From Papio anubis (taxonomy: Eukaryota; Chordata; Mammalia; Primates; Cercopithecidae): a stretch of 64,000 bases of DNA. A program made the position numbers and the translations under genes. The notes under the pieces were generated by a model. The model saw nothing but the letters and a program-made list of their open reading frames with translations, ran no database searches and had not been told where the DNA came from. Of this stretch, positions 55,672-64,000 are shown piece by piece. Location: assembly GCF_008728515.1 (NCBI RefSeq), contig NC_044995.1:44405435-44469434 (forward strand), in the 5' to 3' direction. Position 1 is the stretch's first letter. Each line of letters starts with the position of its first letter.

Positions 55672-56272
55672 TTGGCTAGTCACGGTGGCTGATGCCTATA
55701 ATTCCATCACTTTGGGAGGCCGATGCGGGTGGATCACTTGAGGCCAGGAGTTCAAGACCAGCCTGGCCAACATAGTGAAACCCCATCTCTACTAAAAGTA
55801 CAAAAATTAGGCCGGGGGCGGTGGCTCACGCCTGTAATCCCAGCACTTTGGGAGGCCGAGAAGGGCGGATCACGAGGTCAGAGATCGACCATCCTGGCTA
55901 ACCCGGTGAAACCCCGCCTCTACTAAAATACAAAAGCTGGGCTTCGGCGAGGTGGCGGCTTCTGTAGTCCCAGCTACTCGAGGCTGAGGCAGAGAATGGC
56001 GGGAACCCGGAGGTGGAGGCCAGAAAGAGCCGAGATCGCCACTCACTCAGCCTGGGTAACAGAGCCAGACCAGCCTCCAAAAAAAAAAAAAAAAAAAAAA
56101 AAAAGTACAAAAATTAGCCAGGTGTGGTGGTACACGCCTGTAATCCTGGCTACTTGGGAGGCTGAGGTAGGAGAATAGCTTGAACCTGGGAGACAGAGGT
56201 TGCAGTGAGCCAAGATCACACCACTGCACTCCAGCCTGGGTGAGGAATGACTCCGGCCCGCAAAAAAGAAGG
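55672..56272 (+). mobile_element. Outer Alu of a nested pair, contig-1 copy
   Basis: Arms at 55672-55810 and 56118-56272, bracketed by aaaaacttaaggattttt at 55654-55671 and 56273-56290. The A-tail region is corrupted (gaatgactccggcccgc). Confidence 0.9.
55811..56100 (+). mobile_element. Inner AluY, error-rich, contig-1 copy
   Basis: Inserted in the outer Alu with an exact 17-bp TSD (aaaagtacaaaaattag, 55794-55810 and 56101-56117). The body has frequent single-base losses (gtcagagatcgaccatcc, ctactcgaggctgaggcagagaatgg), an error pattern unlike natural Alu divergence. Its first base is also the first base of the second contig at 58075. Confidence 0.88.
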
Positions 56273-57437
56273 AAAAACTTAAGGATTTTTAAAAACAAAT
56301 AAAAGTTATAAAAAACCAGAGAAAAGAACTTGAATGCCTATAGAGGTCCATCCAGCCAAAAAATTGTAAAAAGCTGTTTTATAGTCATTCTTGAGAAACA
56401 AAAGTGGGAGCAGCCCAACCCGGTGCCCATCCTCCAAGGGCACAGGCTGGAATTTTTGCTAAATAGGGCATCCGCCGTTTGGGCTACATTAAGTAGAGTT
56501 TAACGTGGTACAAAATGGACATTTCTTCTAGTCCCAGTTGTCCATCCTAATTTCTGAAATGGACTCCATCTCAGTGTATTCCAATATATTCCAGCCTTCT
56601 CCTTTGAGGTCCTGCAGTCTCCCGTTGCGAAACAGCAGGAACTCAGACTACTAATCTGTGTTTCATAATACGATCAAGATCAACTTATAGGCAGGGAGGT
56701 CTGTGGAAGACCCAGGTTCTTTTTCCATCTTTTGTGTTTCTTCATGGTCACAAGATGAAGGCTCTAGCCTCAGCCTCCTTGCCATCTGTAGAACAGGATG
56801 CCAATGGGAAAGGGACAAAGGATATGTTAATCAACATGAGCTAGTAATGCGATCCTATAGGTTGCGGTCTAAACAATAGTTTAGATCATATTGTCTGCTG
56901 GAGCGCACCCAGCAGACAATGCAGTCTCTGGCACAGAGTGAGACTCCGCCTCATTTAAAACAAACAAACAAACAAAAACCTCAGTGGCCTTCTTTCGCTT
57001 ATTAAGGACGGCTCACACATTCTTGGTCTTGATCTGGCACGAGTATACTAGATGGTCTGGTCCATTGCACCAGCTATTTCGTCACCTGCTGCCAAAACAG
57101 GCTACTTTGCTCTTCTCTGAGCTCAACTTAGGTGCCTCTGTGTCATCAATAGAGCCTCCTGTTTGCAGAAATTGGTTTCTGCAAAACCTATTCCTCAGTC
57201 CATCACAGACTCACCACCCCTCTTTCAAGACTGAGCTGAGCCCTCCTTCCCGGGCTATGAAAACTTCCTCAGCTTCCCTGTTATCCCCATTTGACAAATA
57301 TATGTTGAGTATGTGCCAAGCAAGTGGAGAGGATGAGGATATAGCACTGAACAAGATCAACTCCAGGCATGCATATATCATCTTGAGCTGTAGAAGACCA
57401 GCTGTTGAATGACTAGATGTGTGTGTTATTTCCATAG

Positions 57438-57646
57438 AACTACCCTTCTATGCCTTGGACAACCAGAACCTAAGGCAGCTCTGGGATTGAGCAAACACAA
57501 CTTCACCATCACCAGGGAAACTCTTCTTCCACTATAACCCCAAACTCTGCTTGTCAGAAATCCACAAGATGGAAGAAGCTCATGAAACCAAGGGCCCCAG
57601 GAGAAACGATTACTGCCCCGAAGACAAATGGGGACCCAGGCATCCC
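57438..57646 (+). pseudogene. Corrupted second copy of INSR exon 6 (assembly artefact)
   Basis: Clearly exon 6 but 209 bp instead of 215. The acceptor lost a G (catag|aac), a lost G turns the DWS codons into TGA, several other indels shift frame in the 3' half, and the donor gtaagt reads aaaagt. It cannot be spliced or translated in frame. The clean copy at 59717-59931 is the true exon. A genuine exon-duplication pseudogene is unlikely, because the surrounding intron shows the same error pattern and a gap follows. Confidence 0.9.
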
Positions 57647-57652
57647 AAAAGT

Positions 57653-57946
57653 CACTGGTCCCCAACCTTTTGGCACCAGGGACCGCTTAGTAAAGACGGT
57701 TTTTCCAATGGATTGGTAGGGTAGGGATGGTTTCCGCATGATTCAAGTGCATTACATTTATTGTGCACCTTATTCCTATTATTGTTACATTGCAATATAT
57801 AATGAAAGAACTAAAACAACTCACTATCAGGTAGAATCAGTGGGAGCCCTGAGCTATGTTCCTGCAACTAGATGGTCCCAGCTGCGATGGGACAGTGGTA
57901 AGATCATCATGGGCATTGATTTTCATAAGGAGTGTACAGTCTGGAT
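57653..57946 (-). mobile_element. Truncated redundant copy of the MER1A element
   Basis: Matches 59938-60239 with indels, then stops at agtctggat where adapter-like sequence begins. Confidence 0.88.
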
Positions 57947-57974
57947 AGCAATACGTAACCGGAACGCTACGGAT
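57947..57974 (+). other. Probable nanopore adapter remnant
   Basis: Starts agcaatacgtaac, which matches the reverse complement of the end of the standard Oxford Nanopore ligation adapter as I remember it. The remaining 15 bases (cggaacgctacggat) fit the adapter with a few errors. It replaces genomic sequence present at the matching place in the other copy (after 60239) and directly abuts the N run. Confidence 0.8.
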
Positions 57975-58074
57975 NNNNNNNNNNNNNNNNNNNNNNNNNN
58001 NNNNNNNNNNNNNNNNNNNNNNNNNNNNNNNNNNNNNNNNNNNNNNNNNNNNNNNNNNNNNNNNNNNNNNNNNN
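57975..58074. other. Assembly gap, 100 N
   Basis: Exactly 100 N, a conventional placeholder for a gap of unknown size. The flanks overlap, so the true gap is probably negative. Confidence 0.99.
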
Positions 58075-58364
58075 GCCGGGGCGGTGGCTCACGCCTGTAA
58101 TCCCAGCATCAGAGGCCGAAGGGCGATCACCAGGTCAGGAGAGATCGCAGACCATCCTGGCTAACCCGTGAAACCCCGCCTCTACTAAAAATACAAAAAG
58201 CCAGGCCGCAGAGGTGGCGGCTCTGTAGTCCCAGCTGCCACCGGGAGGCTGAGGTGCAGGAGAATGGCGTGAACCCGGGAGGTGGGAGGCCAGCAGTGAG
58301 CCGAGATCGCCACCACTCCAGCCTGGCAATGAGCCAGACTCCGCCTCCAAAAAAAAAAAAAAAA
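58075..58364 (+). mobile_element. Inner AluY, contig-2 copy, error-rich
   Basis: Starts at the gap with the Alu head. Indel errors (cagcatcagaggccgaagggcgatcacc) decline further from the contig end. Confidence 0.88.
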
Positions 58365-58540
58365 AAGACAAAAATTAGCCAGGTGTGGTGGTAGACCAAT
58401 GCCTGTAATCCTGGCTACTTGGGAGGCTGAGGTAGGAGAATAGCTTGAACCTGGGAGACAGAGGTTGCAGTGAGCCAAGATCACACCACTGCACTCCAGC
58501 CTGGGTGACAGAGCGAGACTCGGTCCACAAAAAAAAAAAA
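58365..58540 (+). mobile_element. Outer Alu right arm, contig-2 copy
   Basis: Same arm as 56118-56272, here with a normal end (gacagagcgagactcgg) and A-tail, followed by the outer Alu TSD. Confidence 0.9.
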
Positions 58541-59716
58541 GAAGGAAAACTTAAGGATTTTTAAAAAAACAAATAAAAGTTATGTGGCAAAACCTCAGGA
58601 GAAAAGAACTTGGAATGTGCCTAGAGGTCCATCCAGCCAAAAATTGTAAAAGCTGTTTTATAGTCATTCTTGAGAAACAAAAGTGGGAGCAGCCCAACCT
58701 TGGTGCCCATCCTCCAAGGGCACAGGCTGGAATTTTTGCTAAATAGGGCATCCGGCTGTTTGGGCTACATTGTAAGTAGAGTTTAACGTGCACAAAATGG
58801 ACATTTCTTCTTAGTCCCAGTTGTCCATCCTAATTTCTGGAATGGACTCCATCTCAGTGTATTCCAATATATTCCAGCCTTCTCCTTGAGGTCCTAGAAA
58901 CTCTGTTAGTAAAACAGCAGGAACTCAGACTAACTGTGTTTCACGCAGATCAAGATCAACTCATAGGCAGGAGGTCTGTGGAAGACCCAGGTTCTTTCCA
59001 TCTTTGTGCTCTTCATGGTCACAAGATGGCTGCCTCAGCCCCAGCCTCACATCTGTAGAACAGACAGCCAATGGGGAAAGGGACAAAAGGACATGTTAAT
59101 CAACATGAGCTAGTACGTGATTCGAGAAGGTGGTCTAAACAATATAGTTTAGACTATATTGTCTGCTGGAGTGCACTCCAGCAGACAATGTAGTCTCTGG
59201 GCAACAGAGTGAGACTCCGTCTCATTTAAAAAACAAACAAACAAACAAAAACCTTCAGTGGCTCCTTTCTGCTTATTAAGGACGGTCACACATTCTTGGT
59301 CTTGATCTGGCACGCAGTATACTAGATGGTCTGGTCCATTGCAACTCCAGCTATTTCCTGTCACCTGTTGGCCAAAACAGGCTACTTTGCTCTTCTCTGA
59401 GCTCAACTTAGGTGCCTCTGTGTCATCAGTATTTCCCCTGTTTGCAGAAATTGGTTTCTGCAAAACCTATTCCTCAGTCCATCACAGACTCACCACCCCT
59501 CTTCAAGACTGAGCTGAGCCTCCTTCCTGGCCATGAAAACTTCCTCAGCTTCCCCTGTTATCCCCATTTGACAAATATATGTTGAGTATGTGCCAAGCAA
59601 GTGGAGAGGATGAGGGATATAGCACTGAACAAGATCAACTCCAGGCATGGCCATATCATCTTGGAGCTGTAGAAGACCAGCTGTTGAATGACTAGATGTG
59701 TGTGTTATTTCCATAG
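58541..59716 (+). other. Intron 5, 3' part
   Basis: Contains L2-like DNA at about 59250-59690 (ggtctggtccattgcaactcc ... ctcttcaagactgagctgagcc), a short Alu-tail fragment at about 59176-59245, and an inverted-repeat cluster at 59133-59195. Ends with tgtgttatttccatag, the exon 6 acceptor. Confidence 0.7.
59133..59195. repeat. Perfect 32-bp palindrome beside a second hairpin
   Basis: 59158-59189 is identical to its reverse complement (core ctggagtgcactccag). Allowing one mismatch it extends to about 44 bp (59152-59195). Directly upstream gtctaaac (59133-59140) pairs with gtttagac (59147-59154) across a 6-nt loop. Confidence 0.95.
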
Positions 59717-59931
59717 GAACTACTCCTTCTATGCCTTGGACAACCAGAACCTAAGGCAGCTCTGGGATTGGAGCAAACACAACCTCACCATCACTCAGGG
59801 GAAACTCTTCTTCCACTATAACCCCAAACTCTGCTTGTCAGAAATCCACAAGATGGAAGAAGTTTCAGGAACCAAGGGGCGCCAGGAGAGAAATGACATT
59901 GCCCTGAAGACAAATGGGGACCAGGCATCCT
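59717..59931 (+). CDS. INSR: INSR exon 6: C-terminal L2 domain
   Basis: 215 bp: one base completing Gly396, 71 codons (about residues 397-467), then T of Cys468. Encodes the last L2 turns: NYSFYALDNQNLRQLWDW, the HNLTITQGK loop, LFFHYNPKLC, and the KMEEVSGTKGRQ and NDIALKTNGDQ segments. Sequons NYS and NLT match Asn397 and Asn418. Lys460 and Asn462 are intact. Residue 421 is Ile, where I recall Thr in human. The acceptor is ttatttccatag and the donor T|gtaagt. A MER1A-type transposon begins at the very next base after the six-base donor. Confidence 0.98.
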
Positions 59932-59937
59932 GTAAGT
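59930..59937 (+). promoter_or_regulatory. Exon 6 splice donor, 5' copy of the transposon TSD
   Basis: ctgtaagt: the last two exon bases plus a strong gtaagt donor. The identical octamer occurs at 60468-60475, on the other side of the MER1A element. Confidence 0.9.
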
Positions 59938-60467
59938 CACTGGTCCCCAACCTTTTTGGCACCAGGGACCGGTTTAGTGGAAGACGGTTTTTCCACGGAT
60001 TGGTAGGGGGTAGGGATGGTTTCGGCATGATTCAAGTGCATTACATTTATTGTGCACCTTATTCCTATTATTGTTACATTGCAATATATAATGAAAGAAC
60101 TGTACAACTCACTATCAGGTAGAATCAGTGGGAGCCCTGAGCTTATGTTCCTGCAACTAGATGGTCCCAGCTGGGGGTGATGGGAGACAGTGGCAGATCA
60201 TCAGGCATTAGATTTTCATAAGGAGTGTACAGTCTGGATCCCTCATGTGCACAGTTCACATGTGGGGTTCATGCTCCTATGAGAATCTAATGCTGCCGCT
60301 AATCTGATAGGAGGCAGAGCTCAGGTGGTCATGCGAGCGATGGGGAGTGACTGTAAATACAGATGAAGCTTCACTTGCTCGCCCATTACTCACCTCCCGC
60401 TGTACAGCCTTGTTCCTAACAGGCCATGGAGCATACTGGTCTGTGGCCCAGGGGCTGGGGACCCCTG
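59938..60467 (-). mobile_element. MER1A-type hAT transposon abutting exon 6
   Basis: 530 bp, close to the about 527 bp I recall for MER1A. Terminal inverted repeats are cactggtccccaacc and, at the other end, ctggggacccctg. The inner gcattagattttcata / cctatgagaatctaatgc stems are retained. Flanking 8-bp duplications ctgtaagt fit hAT integration. Nonautonomous, no transposase ORF. Placed immediately downstream of the exon 6 donor. Confidence 0.92.
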
Positions 60468-60475
60468 CTGTAAGT
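60468..60475 (+). promoter_or_regulatory. Duplicate cryptic splice donor, 3' TSD copy
   Basis: Exact ctgtaagt. It would be donor-competent by sequence, but using it would retain the 536-bp insert in the mRNA. Confidence 0.7.
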
Positions 60476-60871
60476 GGTCCACAAACCAGATAATGTGGCT
60501 GTCCTCTCTCATCCATCACAGTGGCCCCCCGGGGGTGTTATTTCCCTCTAACAACCCATTGTGTGATAGGCTTTCTTACTGAGGGCAGATTCTGCACATT
60601 TATTAATATTATCACTATGCTTACTGCATACAATATAGTACCTGATACGGGGTGAAGTCATACAAGCACTGAATGAATGGATGAATGAATGATGGATGAA
60701 TGAATGACATCTTATATGTGTATCAGGCTGATGCTGAAGAGTTCAGAGTTGAGTAAAATACCTATGTCAGTCTGCATCTCCTGTGAAGTGACTGCCAAGT
60801 TGAAGTTTAGGAGTGCAGAAAATGTATAGAGGGTAATACCCATGAAATGTGAAAGAGAGGAAAAGCTTCCT
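60476..60871. other. Intron 6, single-copy-like
   Basis: Includes a short (TGAA)n-like stretch at about 60672-60710. No supported gene. Confidence 0.5.
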
Positions 60872-61174
60872 TTTTTTTTTTTTTTTTTTTTAGACAGAGT
60901 CTTGCTCTGTCACCCAGGCTGGAGTGCAGTGGTGCAATCTTGGCTCACTGCAGCCTCCTCCTCCTGGATTCAAGTAATTCTCTCGCCTCAGCCTCCAGCG
61001 TAGCTGGGACTATAGGCACGTGCCACCATGCCCGACTAATTTCTTTTGTATTTTTAGTAGAGACAGGGTTTTGCCGTGTTGGCCAGGGTGGTCTTGAATC
61101 CTGACCTCATGTGATCCTCCCGCCTCGGCCTCCCAAAGTGCTGGGATTACAGGTGTGAGCCACCACGCCCAGCC
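60872..61174 (-). mobile_element. Alu, reverse orientation
   Basis: Full length with a 21-T head. Confidence 0.94.
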
Positions 61175-61559
61175 ATGAAGAGCCTTTTGACAATAGCGTG
61201 GGTCTGACCTCTGTGAACAGAGAGCAGGAAGGAAGGAGGATAGGGCTGGGAGAGCCTCAGACAGTGGTGCATCCCTGAGTCTTGTCCAAACCCAGAAAGA
61301 GCTCAAGGCCACGGTTGTCTGCAGGGAAGTTCTGCATTGCAATGGGACGGCCAGGCATCCCCCGAGCTCAGTCACAGGTGGGGGATGTCCAGGGAGAGTC
61401 AGGTCTTGGCTAGAATGCTGTAGCGGGTCCTGTGGTTTCTGCAGCCGCAGGCTGCCTGCTGACTGCACTTCCCTGACAGATTCTGAGCAGTGAGCTGCCA
61501 GGGGCTTCTGTGACACCTCCATGGGGAGTTAGCTACTTATGTCAAAATGTAGTGCAAGG
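61175..61559. other. Intron 6, no recognised feature
   Basis: Single-copy-like DNA. Confidence 0.5.
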
Positions 61560-61865
61560 GCCGGGCATGGTGGCTCTCGCCTGTAATCCTAACCCTTTGG
61601 GAGGCCGAGGCGGGCAGATCACTTGAGGTCAGGAGTTCGAGAGCAGCCTGGCCAATGTGGTGAAACCCCATCTCTACTAAAAAAATATACAAAAACTAGC
61701 TGGCTGCAGTGGTGGGTGCCTGTAATCCCAGCTACTTGAGAGGTTGAGGCATGAGAATTGCTTAAACCCGGTAGGCGGAGGTTACAGTGAGCAGATATCG
61801 TGCCACTGCACTCCAGCCTTGGCAACAGAGCAAGACTCTGTCTCAAAAAAAAAAAAAAAAAAAAG
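61560..61865 (+). mobile_element. Alu, full length
   Basis: Two-arm Alu with an A-tail of about 20. Confidence 0.94.
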
Positions 61866-62890
<1,025 letters not shown>

Positions 62891-63192
62891 TTTTTTTTTT
62901 TTTTTTTTTTGAGACGGGGTCTTGCTCTATCGCCCAGGCTGCAGTGCAGTGGCACGATCTTGGCTCACTGCAACCTCTGCCTCCCAGGTTCAAGCAATTC
63001 TCCTGCCTCAGTCTCTTGAGTAGCTGGGATTACAGGCATGTACCACCACACCCAGCTAATTTGTGTATTTTTGGTAGAGATGTGTTTTGCCATGTTGGTC
63101 AGGCTGGTCTCAAACTCCTGACCTCAGGTGATCCGCCCACCTTGGCCTCCCAAAGTGCTGGGATTACAGGCATGAGCCACCACACGTGGCCA
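62891..63192 (-). mobile_element. Alu, reverse orientation
   Basis: Full length with a 22-T head. Confidence 0.94.
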
Positions 63193-63307
63193 GTGCACAC
63201 ACACAGTTCTAGCCCCCAAGATTGATCTTGTGCCTTGCTGAGAACTTAGACACAGTCTAATCTGCCACAACAATAACTTGTGAGGAAATTCCTGCTATTA
63301 CTATTAT

Positions 63308-63875
63308 TACAGATTGAGTATCCCTAATCTGAAAATCTGAAATCTGTAATGCTCCAAAATCCAAAGCTTTTTGAGGGCCTATCATGATACCTCCAATGGA
63401 AAAGCTCATTATATTTCAGATTCTGTGATTTTGACTGAGATATGAACCAGTACAATGCAAATTAACTAGTAAAATGCAAATATTTCAAAACCCAAAAATA
63501 TCCAAAATCCAAAACACTTCTGGTCCCAATCATTTATTTATTTATTTATTTTTAGACAGAGTCTCGCTCTGTCACCCAGGCTGGCGCAGGCAGCGATCTC
63601 GTCTATTGCAACCTCTTGCCCTGAGTTCAAGCGATTCTCTTGCCTCAGCTTCCTCCAGAGTAGCTGGGATTACAGGCATGCAGCACCACGCCTTGCTAAT
63701 TTTTGTAGTTTTAGTAGAGATGAAGTTTTGCCATGTTGGCCAGGCTGGTCTTGAACTCCTGGCCTCAAATGATCCACTCCACCTCAGCTCAGTTGTTGGA
63801 TTACATATATATGGAGCCACCACGCCTGGCCATTGGGCAACCCAAGTATTTTGAATAAGGGAATGCCCAAGCTTG
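63308..63875. mobile_element. Fossil DNA-transposon-like repeat split by an Alu
   Basis: Starts attgagtatccctaatctga and ends ttgaataagggaatgccc, imperfect inverted termini. Internal ccaaaatccaaaacacttctgg is a familiar human repeat pattern. Family not assigned. Confidence 0.6.
63533..63832 (-). mobile_element. Alu, reverse orientation
   Basis: (TTTA)n head. Somewhat irregular (ggctggcgcaggcagcgatctcg), flanked by fossil transposon sequence. Confidence 0.92.
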
Positions 63876-64000
63876 TGTTTTTCATTGAGCATGCTGCCAG
63901 GTTTCTTTCTCTTTGGCTGTTCTCGAGTTATTTTTTCTTGCGGCATAAGATTGTTGGGTGAGGCGAACCTCTGACTTGGAACCTCTGGACAAAGTTTGAT

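Larger units (their letters stand above)
55811..57946 (+). repeat. Redundant, error-rich copy of 58075-60239
   Basis: Order and content match 58075-60239 throughout: inner Alu, outer Alu arm, L2-like DNA, exon 6 and the start of MER1A. This copy is shorter because of many small deletions, mostly in short homopolymers. It ends in an adapter-like sequence at an N gap. Interpreted as an unmerged contig overlap. Confidence 0.92.

Noticed and set aside
57438..59931. True tandem duplication of INSR exon 6
   Set aside because: The first copy shares a whole 2.1-kb duplicated block, has a read-error pattern, and ends in adapter-like sequence at a gap.

Overview
The window is primate genomic DNA, most likely from an Old World monkey. 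Many Alu elements are present in both orientations. Several young copies (about 20942, 42670 and 47337) carry the right-arm form gagatccggccactgc, which I associate with the AluYR/AluMac lineage of cercopithecoids. The only gene I can support is the insulin receptor gene INSR, on the + strand. Exons 3 to 7 lie at 43502-43823, 53494-53642, 55468-55612, 59717-59931 and 62390-62516. Their lengths (322, 149, 145, 215 and 127 bp), phases and splice sites join into one open frame, covering mature-receptor residues about 191-510: the cysteine-rich region, the L2 domain and the start of the first fibronectin III domain.

Layout. Bases 1-43501 are the 3' part of INSR intron 2. They hold Alus, old L1/L2/MIR copies, fossil hAT transposons, four large purine/pyrimidine tracts and one GC-rich promoter-like island at about 25480-26620. 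Intron 3 (9.7 kb), intron 4 (1.8 kb), intron 5 (nominally 4.1 kb) and intron 6 (2.5 kb) follow, then the first 1.5 kb of intron 7.

The most consequential observation concerns assembly. The 100-N run at 57975-58074 separates two near-identical segments, 55811-57946 and 58075-60239. The first carries dense indels, includes a broken copy of exon 6, and ends in 28 nt that resemble a nanopore ligation adapter. This looks like two overlapping contig ends that were never merged, not a biological duplication. After collapsing it, intron 5 is about 1.84 kb.

The most interesting biology is a 530-bp MER1A-type hAT transposon at 59938-60467. It starts directly after the exon 6 splice donor. Its 8-bp target-site duplication, ctgtaagt, is the donor itself, so a second copy of the donor sits at the far end of the element.

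I see no operon, CRISPR array, phage or other previously undescribed multi-gene system. Nearly all open reading frames outside the five exons are translations of Alus or simple repeats. Repeat family names come from recognition by eye, and boundaries are good to roughly 5-20 bp unless a target-site duplication fixes them.
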